Shown piece by piece: positions 30,938-42,485 of a stretch of 64,000 nucleotides of DNA. The translations under genes and the position numbers were made by a program. The notes beneath the pieces were generated by a model. The model was not told where the DNA came from and ran no database searches. It saw only the letters and a list, made by a program, of their open reading frames with translations. Source of the DNA: Cotesia glomerata (taxonomy: Eukaryota > Arthropoda > Insecta > Hymenoptera > Braconidae); contig NC_058163.1 of NCBI RefSeq assembly GCF_020080835.1, positions 16,817,011 through 16,881,010 on the forward strand. Reading direction: 5' to 3'. The first letter of the stretch is position 1; each line of letters starts with the position of its first letter.

Positions 30938-31640
30938 ATGGGACGGCGTAAAATTATACGAACAATAGAGGAAAGAAGAAGACATTAGACGAATACAATG
31001 TGAAAAAAAAAGAAAAGGCAACGTAATCCACAAATTGTTAAAGATAAAAACTACCCAATCAATCCTCTCATATTAGATCATCTTCAAATAATTTCGATAG
31101 ATATCATATTATAAATAGTAATTCGGAAAATGTTACTATAACACCTTCTAGCAATGCTAACTGTCCCTCAGATTCTGCTTTATATGATATTATGAACAAT
31201 TTTGTAAATCTTTCGTCTACGCCAGGTAATATATCATTGTTTAGATACCCAGAAAATAACAACCTGATTTCCAACCCTATGCATCACAATACTTCATCAC
31301 AATACTTAGAAATTCAAGAGCATTACATCATTGGTGATATGATTGTTAAATGTTGACATTGTAATGCAAAACATTTTGTTGCTGAAAAAGTCGCTAATTA
31401 ATATAATTATTTTAATGATTATTGCCGTCATGGCGAAGTAGATTTGAATCAAACAGATCCTCCAGCTTTAATAAAATCTTGATTTTCGGGAATTCATGAA
31501 AAATCACAAAATTTTTTTGATTGCATTAGAAATTTTTAATAGTTTATTCTCTTTTGCTTCTTCCCATGCTAACTTAGCAAATCTTTCTTCTCAAAGACGT
31601 TGGTCATATTGTTTCAAGATTCAAGGACAGATATATTATC
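30938..31640 (+). pseudogene. Second Helitron Rep N-terminus, heavily decayed
   Basis: A plus-strand relative of the gene at 1-3602. It starts MGRRKIIRT and keeps the zinc-finger-like block in broken form (KC, stop, HCNAKHFVAEKVAN, stop, then YCRHGEVDL), followed by KSQNFFDCIRNF, FSFASSHANLANLSSQRR and KIQGQIYYQ. Similarity stops abruptly at about 31640, before the Rep catalytic core, and is replaced by a GGGGAAGGGGGGGGGG stretch. There are at least five stops. It is an old truncated copy of the same Helitron family. Confidence 0.85.
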
Positions 31641-32652
31641 AAGTAGGGGAAGGGGGGGGGGGAAGTGGGCCCCCCTAAAATTTAGAAGGACTCAAAATTT
31701 TAGGGCAAAGTGGGCTCCCTGAAATTTTTTTATAAAAAAGGTGAATAATAAATCATTTATACTTTTAATAATGATTAAAAGTGGTTTTTGTCAAAAAAAT
31801 TGTCATTGATTATAAAAAGTAAGAAAAAGAAATAAAAAGAACGGTTCGTCAAATTTTGCCATATTGCTTTTTTTAATGTTTTTCGTAGCTCTTCTCAGTG
31901 ACGAGAAAAGGACAGAAAAACGTAAATTTTATGAAAAAATTGGATTTGGTGGTCCATACTCCCTCGCCAGTGTGAGTTACGATTACGCCACGATGGGTAG
32001 TTTTGTGGAACATTCAATTCTAAGTAAAATAACCCATCTTTGATTGAAATAATGCTATGAAATGCTGCTGAGCTGTGAAAATTTAAGGAAACAGCTCGAG
32101 TTTTACGTGTATATTTAATGGGAAATCTTATCACACCTTGATCGAGCTTTGAGAAGTTACATTATCCCCAAAGTAATTTAAATAATTATCCCCAATGTTA
32201 CTGAACTTATAATAAGTAATGCTCCAATATATGAAATATGTATAGACGTGTTTTCTATTATTTCATCTGCACGTAACATTCCTGATAGTGGTATAATGAG
32301 TGTACATAAGATTCGTGTTACTAGACGTTTACGAAAATGATAATCCTATTTAAATACTCACTAGAAATTTAAACAGTGCGCTACGCGCGCGCCTTAATTT
32401 TAACCAATGATAAACCGTGGCCCGGTTTTAGCGAATTTCGACTTATAACTAACTTCAATACTTTCATATATTTTTATTGAGAGGATTATTTTTGGGAATA
32501 ATTTTTCGGAGTATCCATTATTTTAGTAAATATCAAACAAGTGAATGCACAAAAGATTTGATTACGGGTCTCTGAGTTATTACTAAAGCATTACTTGCAC
32601 GCGCGCGCTTGCGCGCAAATATCATTCCTAGTTTACATATAATGTACATATA
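31641..32652. other. Unassigned spacer with G-rich and GCGC-rich patches
   Basis: Begins with a G-rich run (31648-31662). TGGGCCCCCCTAAAATTT and AATTTTAGGGCAAAGTGGGC near 31665-31710 form a small imperfect inverted repeat. Two GC patches, CTACGCGCGCGCC (near 32382) and CACGCGCGCGCTTGCGCGCA (near 32599), stand out in otherwise AT-rich DNA. No gene found. Confidence 0.5.
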
Positions 32653-32964
32653 ATATTTCAATTTTTTCATTTAATTTTAATAATTTAATAATAATAAATT
32701 ATAAATAATTATTTATTATTTATTTAATTTACTATTTATTATTTATTATATTTTATAATTTTATAATTATATTATATTATAATATAATTATTATAATAAA
32801 TTAAATATAAATATTATTTATTATTATTATTATAATTATATAATTATAATTTAATTATAAATTAATTATAAAAATATTATATATTATAATATTATAAATA
32901 AATAATATAATATAAATATAATAAATAATAACTAAATATAATAATATAATATAATATAATATAT
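32653..32964. repeat. Nearly pure A/T low-complexity tract
   Basis: About 310 bases with essentially no G or C, made of irregular TAAT, TTAT and ATAATA words with many short palindromes. It carries no reading frame. Such tracts are easily melted and hard to assemble. Confidence 0.85.
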
Positions 32965-33082
32965 TCACGTGAATTCGACCAATCATGTTACGATACGAAT
33001 AGTTTATTTAAGTACACTATAGTATAGTATACACTATATATTATGTATATTTATATAAAATCGACCAATCACGTTACGAATT

Positions 33083-33405
33083 TCGTTCTATTTTTTTTCT
33101 TAATTAAAAAAATTTTTTTTTTTTTTTAAATTGCATGTATTTACTTTTACATTCTCATGCATGTGCTCGGATATAATTGTTTTTTTGTACCAGAGAAACA
33201 ATTTAATCAATATTTTCATTAATTTAGCATTTATTTATTAATTTAATGAAATGGAGTTTATTCGTAACATCAAAATAATTAGCCTCTTTCAAATTCATCA
33301 TGAACGTATTAAGCGCCATCTTTTGACCACGGGATTTAGATTTCTTCTTTGTGTAAGTACAATTTTTATGTTGGTTGCATTGACTTTTATCACGGTATTT
33401 GTTCA
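33083..33405 (+). repeat. Left arm of a 1.5 kb inverted-repeat pair
   Basis: Inverted match to 34291-34618, spacing about 890 bp. Shared blocks include TTGCATGTATTTACTTTTAC, CATGCATGTGCTCGGATA and TAACATCAAAATAATTAGCC. On the minus strand it holds a 60-codon frame ending NLKEANYFDVTNKLHFIKLI, and the other arm has an equivalent one. This suggests an old coding remnant, protein unknown. Confidence 0.8.
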
Positions 33406-34290
33406 TTTTGGTGAATTGACGTTAAATTTTTGATTACTGGTGTTAAAACTAACTTTAATTTACGTTCATATTTAAATTAATATTAAGACCATCTTCAAAT
33501 AAAGTTTGATTATACAATTATTTGAAAGAGTTGTTAATTAATTAATTAAGAGTTAAGTAATTAATTTTCAATAGTACGGTATATTTACAAAAATCAGTAA
33601 TCAATAATTAAACGTCAATTCACCAAAATAAACAAACATTTTGGAAAATCCAAAAGTGCACGCCTCATAACGCTCATTCACTTTATAAGAAAAAAATAAA
33701 TTGTGTAATTGATGAAAAAAAAAAAAAAAAAATTATCATTAAGTAATTTCGTACAGAGTATTTTTTATTTCTTTTTTAAATATCAGCACCCTTTTTTACT
33801 TGTCATATGCGCACGCAGTCTAAAAAATCTAGCTTGATCAAGTGGTGCCATAGTTTTCACGTGACAAATACGAAAAATTCGTTTGTCTTTGTACGGTTGT
33901 ATCGTAGTGAATTTTAATAAAAATTCAATTTAAAAAAAAATGCGTAAACTAGGCTACTGATATGAAATATGGACCCAGTTTATCGCATTCTTAAACTAAT
34001 AAAAAAGGTCCGGTATTGAAATATCAATTTGTTCAGGAGTAATCGTTAGTACATCTAAAATGGGGTGACATCAGGACGTCCACATAAAATTTTTTTCAAA
34101 ACGTTTTTTTTTTTTTAAATAGCTGCATGAAATCATTTTAGATAGTAAAAGATGGTTTAATTTAAGTGTTTTCTCGGTGTATATCTACTTATATTATTGT
34201 ATAAGTGTAATATGGTTGTGATAGAGGCATTTAAAGATCACAAAATTGCTTGCCCTTGACGACTCAAGTATAAAGTATAGCTTCGCGCTA

Positions 34291-34618
34291 TGAAGCGTGC
34301 AATACCGTGATAAAAGCCAATGCAACCAACATAAAAATTGTACTTACATACGGAAAAAATCTAGTCAATCTCGTGGGCAAAGGATGGCGCTTCATACGTT
34401 TATGATGAATTTGAAAGAGGCTAATTATTTTGATGTTACGAATAAACTCCAATTCATTAAATTAATAAATAAATTCTAAATTAATTAAAATATTGATGAA
34501 ATTGTTTCTCTGGTACAAAATAAAATAATTATCCGAGCACATGCATGAGAATGTAAAAGTAAATACATGCAATTTCAAAAAAAAAAAAATTTTGAATTAA
34601 GAAAAAAAATAGAACGAA
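34291..34618 (-). repeat. Right arm of the 1.5 kb inverted-repeat pair
   Basis: Inverted partner of 33083-33405. On the plus strand it has a 60-codon frame with QCNQHKNCTYIRKKSSQSRG and NLKEANYFDVTNKLQFIKLI. The two frames differ at few residues. The space between the arms (33406-34290) contains a smaller inverted pair around AACGTCAATTCACCAAAATA and no gene. Confidence 0.8.
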
Positions 34619-35261
34619 ACGTCTGTCCACGATCAGATTGGTCTTAAAATTTTCTATATTTATCCAAGTTTTCTTGAGAATTTTTTCAAAAAAATCGATA
34701 AGGGGGCATACATTTCGAAAAAATGTTTTTTTTTGCTTAAAACTTACAAAAAAATAGGAATTAATCAAAGAAGATCAAAGAGGTATTTTTTTCTTGAAAG
34801 AGCATTAAAAAACAAAAATTTTGAAAAAAAACGGGACCCCGATAGCTGTATTTTTCGCGAAGTTATAGCTCTTTCAACAAAAAAATTTGAATTTTGGAAA
34901 AAATCAATATCTTAGAAATGGGTGGTCAAAAAAATTTGAAAAAATTCATGAAGGTGTTCTTTGACAGTATTGAAAACATATAAAATTTTCAAAAAAATTG
35001 GAGCGGTCGACCTAAAAAAGTGGCCGATTTGGTATGAAATGCCCCATATATTCACTTTAATTGTGGCAATACAATTAAAATTAGTTTACCAGAAAACAGA
35101 TTTAACGCTATTTCCATTGAATTAAAGTAAGCATGTTTCACGATACCCCATTAAAAAATGTGGGATAAGTTTTTCTAAATGGGCAAAGTGGAAAATTTGT
35201 CAGAGTCACGAGAGATTTTTACAGAAAAGCGACAGCCAAAATTTAAATTGACTAATCATTT
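34619..35261. other. Unassigned; end of a diverged GGTCATTCC-type element
   Basis: A/T-rich with many poly-A runs. Near 35017-35047 the sequence GTGGCCGATTTGGTATGAAA followed by TGCCCCATATA resembles a diverged version of the cassette/MITE terminal motif. The opposite end was not found. Confidence 0.4.
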
Positions 35262-35850
35262 ACCAAGGAATTTGAAGTTACAGCAGGTGTCTTACGAGAA
35301 GACAGGTTCAGCCCTGTCGAATTGATCGTCTCTTCATTTGACCGGATAATGTCCTCGAGAAAAAAGACTTTTTGAGCATAAGCATAAGTAATAAGGACCT
35401 CCTAACTATAGTTTTTGCTGATGATATTGTCATTTTTGGAAGGAACCGGGTTGAACCACGGAAATTACTAGCAGCACTGAAAAAGTATTTCTACAAAAAC
35501 AGTTTTCAAGTTATCACCGACAAATCTGTCATTCTAGTGTGTAGAACTTCGGGTAGAATCAAAAAACAGGAGCAAAATGCGTTCACACCCAAAGGAGGCA
35601 ATGCGAAAAACAACGTCAGACTAGCACTAGCAGCAACAAAGTCTATACTTGAAAAATCTACAGCTGACTTATGAAAAATTAAAACCAAATTCTTCGACAG
35701 TCTGGTATCCTCAACTCTACTTCACGGCGTAAAAACATAAGATCCATGCAACCTTAAAGAAATTTATAAGGTACAAGCTTCGAACTTGATAGTAGTCTTG
35801 CGCAAGACTTGTAAAAGATTTTATGTGGGTTATTGCTGTACTTAAGTCGG
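35262..35850 (+). pseudogene. Non-LTR retrotransposon reverse transcriptase fragment
   Basis: Contains RT block B (FEVTAGVLREDRFSPVELI) and, after a frameshift near 35370, block C with the catalytic FADDIVIFGR, then LVSSTLLHGVKT further on. The line up with LINE-type RTs is clear, but the fragment is short, frameshifted and contains stops, and neither N-terminal endonuclease nor a 3' tail can be attached to it. The clade is not assigned. Confidence 0.75.
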
Positions 35851-35989
35851 TCATTTGATTTAAGTTCAATTTAATCAAATAACCTAAGAATATTTGATAT
35901 CGCGGAATGGGCCAGTGAGTAGCGCAGGAGACTATAATTCGAAATGTACTACATTCTATTTTGCTTTACGACAGTTTTTTAACTTATAG

Positions 35990-36245
35990 ATAGGAAAATT
36001 AATGACTTTTCAAAAATCAGGTAGATATTGGTTTCATCCCAGTTTTCGAACATCGAGTTTTCACCAGATCTTCAGGTTTTAAGATCCTAGGAAGCAGTTC
36101 TGACTATTTCTATGAGGTTGTCACTATGTCCTTATGAATGTGTCCCGAAAACCTCAAAATCGTCACAATAAATTAAATTTAGAACACTTGGCATTTGAAG
36201 TCGGTGGAAAGTTGCAGAGTAGCCTGGAGGGTCAACCGGTTTACT
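35990..36245 (-). repeat. Diverged copy of the CA-repeat family
   Basis: Similar in order and wording to 42486-42705 (CGAACATCGAGTTTTCACCA, GATCCTAGGAAGC, GTTGCAGAGTAGCCTGGAGG) but without the dinucleotide tract. See the better copies at 41085-42300 and 61680-62455. Confidence 0.6.
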
Positions 36246-36546
36246 AATTTTTTTTATCGATAGGTTATCGATATTAATTTCTTTTTTTTTTCAACGAATA
36301 AAAATTAAGCAGGATTTTTGTATAATTTTTTAATTTTTTTCTATAGTGAGAAAATCATTAAGTAATCTTAATTATAAACTATATTGTAATGATTGTGAAT
36401 TCTCACAACTTGTTTTGTTTTTCCGGCGAAAAATTGGAGTTTTTTGTAAACAATAATTAAAATAATAATATGATTATTTTCAGGTTTAATACGAATAAAA
36501 ATGGTATTACAATAATTCTAAAGTAATCACAAGATTGAAAGTGAAG

Positions 36547-36887
36547 ATGGTTGCATCCAATAGTGCGATCCATTTAATTTTTCTTGCCATTTTCGTGAAT
36601 ACTATATCAACATCTTGTAAGTAGATATATTATTTTAGTTTCAATGTTTGTTGATATTTATACAAAATTGTTTTTCTCGATATTCACTTTACATAAAATT
36701 ACAATTCTATATAGCAATTACCAATATAACAATCTTTTACAATGCTTGTGTAAGACTGCTCTCAAGTTCGATGGTTGTTAGCATTCTTTTCTACCTATGG
36801 ACCTTGCTACAAGTGATTATGACAGTTAGAAATTGCCAATGTTGTGCAAGTCTCCAATTAGAATTCGACTCTACTTTATCACTGTGA
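36547..36887 (+). CDS. Possible small secreted-protein gene, signal-peptide exon and a candidate second exon
   Basis: The ATG at 36547 opens 23 codons that look like a signal peptide (MVASNSAIHLIFLAIFVNTI, then STS) and runs into a consensus donor T|GTAAGT at 36616/36617. An in-phase acceptor, CTATATAG at 36707-36714, would join it to 36715-36887, giving about 80 residues with a second hydrophobic stretch (MVVSILFYLWTLLQVIM) and a Cys cluster (RNCQCCAS). A different acceptor at TCATTTTAG (near 36910) would instead give a ~34-residue peptide ending PCASIC. There is no family match I can name. The signal-peptide exon is the more credible part; the rest is inference. Confidence 0.32.
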
Positions 36888-39049
36888 ATCACATATCTTT
36901 GTCATTTTAGCCCTTTTTAAGCCATGCGCAAGCATCTGCTGAAAGCATCTTACGTACAAATATGGGCAAGTTATAAGCAACTCTTCAATTGGTTCCTTGT
37001 GCCACGATCTCGTGCAAGGTCCATACGTAGATGGAGATGCTAGAAACTATAGGTTTTGCACAAGCTTCTACTCAAGAATCATGCTTATACGCATGTTTCT
37101 TGAAAAAACTACGTAAAATTGCCAAATTCATATAAATAGCTCCATTAGATCGAAACAATGATGAGCAATTATATCATATTCGAATAAATAATAACAGATC
37201 TTGTAACGGGTAAAATTAGGGGGAAAGGGGTTTAGCCCCTTTTATTACGTAATAGCTTAAATTAAACCCGAATTCAGTTTCTAGAATCCGAAAATCCTTG
37301 AGTGGACCACTACTAAACAATATCGATAAATCCCCGGCTTGAATTTAGAGCTCGCCGATGTCCAGGGTTGGAAAGGGGATTGTCTAAGTAAACAAACGAA
37401 ACGTCAACATTTGAAGACACAAAGAAATTGTTTATTTTAATAGTAATTATTAACACATCGAGGCATAGTACCACCTTCCATCACCTTTACAAAATGGCAG
37501 ACACACTCATTCATCCTCTCCGCGTTTTTTTAGAAATTATCTGTTTACCGGCCGATGATAAAAGAGGAATCGGTTTATCGGTTTTTGTTGCGATCAATTT
37601 CTACTTTACCGACGGTTGGTAAAATGACAATATATTTTGCCGGTCTTTTACTACGGCTAAGTTCTGCTTGACCGGCCGTCCGGTATTTCCAAAAATCGCG
37701 GTCTCCAGTTCGAGGCACTAGTGGGTCAATTCCCTACTCGGGATTCCCCGGAGAAACGAGAGGATAGTCTCCAACTCCCTTCTCCCGCGGTGCTGCCACT
37801 CAAATCCCCGAAGTCGAGGTGTCTAGCCGACTTCCTCGACCTCCTACTCGTAATCCCCCCGGATCTAGAGGATAGCCTCCAGCTTGATCCCTCCTACTCG
37901 AATATGATCACCTGCCGCACCCTGACAGAAGGTCGGAGTACGGGGAGTCCGTATTACCTCCAAGAGATGAGCTCCACTTACCTTGGTACAGCCGTACTCT
38001 GGGTAACTGAGTTCCTTGTCGTTTTTACCTTCTGGATAGCCTCCACAGGGAAAATCGTCTCGGTGGTACTGGTTGACTTTTCTGCGATAAATTTGGGACT
38101 ATAACATTTCCCAAACGGTTCTCTCCCAACAAAAATTTCTCGCCATCTATCGCCAGGTTTCGAAGCTCGGAAAACGCCAAATAATTCTAAGTTTTAGTTT
38201 TCGAAACCCAATTCTTTATTATTCTAATCGTAATTTCCTTCATTTTCTATCCATTCGTTTCGTCAAATTCACAATTCTTTATTATTTAAATCGCAATTTC
38301 TTTCATTATATATTCATTCGTTGATTTCCCATACTAAATCTCGCTTGGGACTTATGAAATCTTCGCTTACCTAAATTATTTCTTACAAAATAATAATCGT
38401 CATTTCTTTCATTATCCATCCATTCGTTTCGTCAAATTCACAATTCTTTATTAATTTTATAAAAAGACTTAGAAAATATTCACTCATATAAATACTCTTA
38501 GGATTAATATTTATTTCAACGTTGTTGATTTTATTAAATTATAAACATAAGCTTTAAACGAATAAATAAAAATATCAAATGGTTCTTAATTTTAAGAACA
38601 AGAATAAATACAAGATTTAACAAAAATCAATCCTAGTTTTAAACACAATAATTTCTAATTATTGTTTGAGACTTTGATAAATACATATTAATAAACAAAA
38701 CGTCAAAATGATTAAATAATACCAATATATAGGGCCGAGAATTTAGTTTTTTTAAAAGAAAGAGACAGAAGATAGGCGTAGCCAAGCGTTCTGATTGGTC
38801 GTAATAAATAAATTGTTTTTTGTTTAGCGCTATTAAGTGAAGACAGCAGCTTGAATAAAAAATAAAATTTAGATTGCTAATCCAACATGAAAATATAAAA
38901 AATATGTCAAAAAAAATCAGGTTAGTTTGCAGATGTGAAGGTGCTTGTAAACAAATACAAGTCTGTGCTGCTCAGATAAATAAAGAAGAGAATTTGAAAC
39001 ACCGTGTTGTAACTAAAATGTTTAATGAAATGAATTAAAAGTGAACAGT
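36888..39049. other. Unassigned region with a GC-rich patch and direct repeats
   Basis: About 37680-38100 is markedly GC-richer than its surroundings and open for 127 codons on the plus strand, but the translation has no recognisable domain. A direct repeat of about 44 bp (core CCATTCGTTTCGTCAAATTC) occurs at 38241-38284 and 38410-38453, with a weaker copy near 38310. TCCAACTCCCTTCTCCCGCG and GGATAGTCTCCAACT / GGATAGCCTCCAGCT form short imperfect repeats near 37763 and 37871. It may be an LTR or 5' region of an unrecognised element. Confidence 0.4.
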
Positions 39050-39970
39050 GACAAGCTGGCGATTTCGCTGAAGATCGCGTAAAGGAATTGCTCCCGGTCT
39101 CACTGGTAATTTTGCTGAAGATCGCACTGACGGTCTTTTTAAAGGTCTCGCTGGAGGTCACGCTAGAAATCTTGCTGACGGTCTCGCTGGAGATCACGCT
39201 GATAGTTTTTCTAGAGGTCTCGCTGTCGGTATCACTGGAGGTCGTTTCGCTAGAAGTTGTGCTAATGGTATTGCTGCCAGTCTCGCTGGTAATTTTGCTA
39301 GCGATCACGGTGATGGTTTCGCTGGAGATTACGCTGACAGTCATTCTGAGAGTCCCGCTGGAGATCACGCTGACGATCTTTCTGGAGGTCTCGCTGGTGA
39401 TTACGCTGACGGTTTTTCTGGGAGTCTCGCTGGAGATCACGCTGACGATCTCGCTGGAGATCATGATGACGATCATTCTTGAGTTCTCGCTGGAGATCAC
39501 GCTGACGGTCTCTCTAGAGCTTCCGCTGGAGATCACGCTGACGATCTCGCTGGTGATCACGCTGACTGTATTTCTGAAGGTCTCGCTGGAGATCACGCTG
39601 ACGGTCTCTCTAGAGGTTTCACAGGAGATCACGCTGACGATCTCGCTGGAGATCACGCTGACGATCTTTCTGGAGGTCTCGCTGGTGATTACCAGCGAGA
39701 CCTCCAGAAAGATCGTCAGCATGATCTCCAGTGAGATGGTCAGCGTGATCTCCAGCAAGACTCCCAGAAAAACCGTCAGCGTAATCACCAGCGAGATCTC
39801 CAAAAAGGTCGTCAGTGTGATTTCCAGCGAGACTTCCAAAAAGATCGTCAGCGTGATGGCTAGCGAGACTTCCAGAAAGACCATCAGCGTGATTACCAGT
39901 GAGACCTCCAGAAAGATCGTCAGCGTGATCACCAGCGAGATCGTCAGCGTGATCTCCAGCGAATCATCGT
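39050..39970. repeat. Palindromic 24/36-bp minisatellite
   Basis: The left ~640 bp is built from units such as CTCGCTGGAGATCACGCTGA with CGAT or CGGT. Near 39690 the orientation flips at GGTGATTACCAGCGAGACC and the remaining ~270 bp are the reverse complement of the same units. Because units are multiples of three, both strands stay open for over 300 codons (Ser-Leu-Glu-Ile-Thr type and Glu-Thr-Ser-Arg-Lys type repeats), which I regard as a by-product. The array ends where R1-type coding sequence begins (about 40006). It should fold into a very long hairpin. Confidence 0.88.
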
Positions 39971-40005
39971 CCTTACTCAACAAAAGTGGTTCCAAAAACC
40001 TTTCG

Positions 40006-40878
40006 TCGTTGACATGGGCGAGACAACATTGACATCTACAAGGGCACTGCGTTATTTAGGGGTAGTGATCGACGAGAAGCTGTCTTTCCGAGAACACCTC
40101 GAAAACGCTTGCACGAAAGCTAACAAGACAGAATCCAATCTGTCGAGAATCACAACCAACATGGTGGAACCACGAACCAGAAAAAGGAGGGTGCTTCTAG
40201 AAGTAGTCCACTCGATATTACTCTACGGAGTGGAGATATGGGCAGATATCCTTATACAGAAAACATACCGGCGCAAGTTAGTGGCAGTGCAACGACGAGG
40301 AGCACTCAGAGTCACCTGTGCCTACCCTACGGTTTCAGAAGCAGCAGTATTGGTCATAGCAGAAGCCGCACCAATCGACTTACTAACATTTGAGAGGGTA
40401 AAAATCTACGACGCCAAAATAAATGGTGACAATTCTAAGGAAGCAACAGCGAAGATAAAGACGGAGAAATTACATGAGTGGCAGGACCGATGGACATCCG
40501 GGGAAACAGGCAGATGGTCGACACACCTGATTCCGAACATAAACGTCTGGCTTTCTCGGAAGCATGGAGAAACGGACTTCTTTCTGACCCAGCTATTGAC
40601 GGGACATGAACAGTTTAACGCCTATCTCTTCAAGATAGGTTTGCACATCACGCCAACGTGCGAATGCTGCCCAGACAAAATTGACGACACCGAACACACG
40701 TTCTTCGAATGTAATCGGTAGAAGGACTATAGAAGCAGCACCGAAGAAATTATTGGCACCAGGCTCTCCGCCTCGAGCCTGGTGATCTATATGCTCAAAC
40801 AAGAAGAAAACTGGTCAGCTGTCGCAGCCTACGCACAACACCTTTTACAAGAAAAAACCGCAGAAAAGGACCAGTAAT
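40006..40878 (+). pseudogene. R1-clade non-LTR retrotransposon, 3' end of ORF2
   Basis: The C-terminal part of the endonuclease/RT protein of an R1-type element: LRYLGVVIDEKLSFREHLE, LLEVVHSILLYGVEIWAD, KLVAVQRRGALRVTCAYPTV, SEAAVLVIAEAAPIDLL and the terminal zinc-knuckle-like CECCPDKIDDTEHTFFEC. A TAG at 40719-40721 sits where tryptophan normally follows CNR (TGG to TAG), and the same frame then runs to a natural-looking end at 40876-40878 (SAVAAYAQHLLQEK). All sequence upstream of the thumb region, including the RT catalytic motif, is absent, and the join to the minisatellite is abrupt, as in a 5'-truncated copy. Confidence 0.9.
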
Positions 40879-41084
40879 CAGGGGCAGGCATCGGGAGGCG
40901 CAACAAGGACTGGATTGAAGTAATGCTTACGCGGTTCTGATCCAGTCATCTCCGTACTATCGACGGGGAAGGAGAGGAGTTTTTTTTTAGTGGGTAAAAA
41001 TCCCAAACTACCGACCATCATCTTTCAATGATAGCAGTGACTTTGGAAGATTTTTTTCGCTTCTCTGTATACAAAAAAAAAATC
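40879..41084 (+). other. 3' untranslated region of the R1-type fragment
   Basis: Contains GCAACAAGGACTGGATTGAA followed by GTAATGCTTACGCGGTT. A related sequence occurs in reverse orientation at 42740-42922, next to the assembly gap, so at least two R1-type 3' ends face each other here. Confidence 0.75.
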
Positions 41085-41902
41085 TGGAAAACGGTTGACC
41101 GTAAAGGCCATCTCTGCAACTTCCCGCCAATTCCATACCTAAACGCTTGAAATTGCACTTATAAATGACGTTTCTGAGCTCTTCGAGCTCAACAATATAA
41201 TTTGCGTGTTATTTTGAGCTTTCCGAGTTCAGTGAAATAGCTTTTGTATGCTTATGAGCTCTTCAAGCTCAAAAGGCTGATAGCAGTTTAATGAAACAGT
41301 ATTTTTTGAATTTTCAAGCTGCAATAATTTCTTAATGAATGAATCGATTTTCTCGCGGTTGACAGTATTCTACGCACTTTTTCAGAATCTATGATATACT
41401 TTTGAACACAAACTGATCGAACCGAAAATCTTAGAGAAATTTGAAAAATTCACTTTTTCCGAATTTTTTCGACAACGATAACTCACGAACCAATCAACCA
41501 ATTTTCACGTTCTTTGTGGCGATCAACGTGATTTTTTGAGCTCTAATAATTATTTTATTTCGTCAAAAATGATCCAAAAAGAAATCTCGAAGTTATGTGA
41601 AAAAAAACACTTTTCCGAAATTTTTCGTTTTCGATAACTCTCGAACGAATCAACCGATTTTGATGGGATTGGTGGCAATCAACGTGGTTTTTTAAGCTCG
41701 AGAGCTAATTATTTTTTGGAATTGATCGGTAAAGCCGTTTAGAAGTTATTCCAAAAAAATGATTTTTTGAAAATTTTATTTTTGAGATTTCTCAAAAATT
41801 CAAATTCAAATTCGAAAGAAATTTAATGGCAATAATACTCTTTGAATTGCCACCTATTTCGATCCGATCAGCCGAGCCGTTCAAAAGTTATAAGAGGTTT
41901 TA

Positions 41903-41973
<71 letters not shown>

Positions 41974-42300
41974 GCCGCACGAACACCATCGCGGGAATAG
42001 TCAGGGAAGCTTGCTGGGACCTCAGAACGTCGAGATCTGATGAAAACTCGATTTTCGAAAAACGGGGTAAAAACAATAATTTCCCGATTTTTGAAAATTT
42101 TCAATTTTCTTAGCGGGAATTTCAAAAACACACACACACACACACACACATACAGACACAATCGCGGAAATAGTCAGGAAAGCTTCCTAGAACCTTAAAA
42201 CGTCGAAATATGATGAAAACGCGATTTTCAAAAAACGGGGTAAAACATATAACTTCCCGATTTTTTTTCAATTTTCAATTTGCTTAGCGGGAAGTTAAAA
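41085..42300 (-). repeat. Interspersed repeat with internal (CA)n, copy 1
   Basis: About 1.2 kb, non-coding. It begins near GGTTGACCGTAAAGGCCATC, contains repeated GAGCTCTTCGAGCTCAA-type words, stretches starting CGATAACTCTCGAACGAATC, a long (CA)n run at about 41905-41969 with a shorter one at 42129-42151, and closes with CTTAGCGGGAAGTTAAAAA. The block after the long CA run is repeated (41975-42110 and 42150-42295). A second long copy is at 61680-62455; partial inverted copies lie at 42486-42705 and 35990-36245. Confidence 0.85.
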
Positions 42301-42485
42301 AGTGAGTTGATTTATTACATGAAATACATATTTTAATTGTAGATCAGAAATAAATCTTTTTTTTATGAGAAAACAACGTGATTATTATTTTTTAGGCTAT
42401 ATGAAAACTGTTAAAATGACACAAAAACTATATTTTTAAGCTTGGAAAGCTCAAAAACGTAATAAGTGCGATTTTAAGCGCTTAA

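Noticed and set aside
37721..38104. 127-codon frame in a GC-richer patch
   Set aside because: No recognisable domain, no splice or start context; left as unassigned.
38922..40032. Two long opposite-strand proteins of repeated Leu/Glu/Ile/Thr or Ser/Arg/Lys/Val residues
   Set aside because: Direct result of a codon-phased minisatellite palindrome; no start context, no unique sequence.
41868..42161. Cys/Val repeat protein over the CA microsatellite
   Set aside because: Translation of (CA)n on the minus strand; the surrounding sequence is an interspersed repeat.
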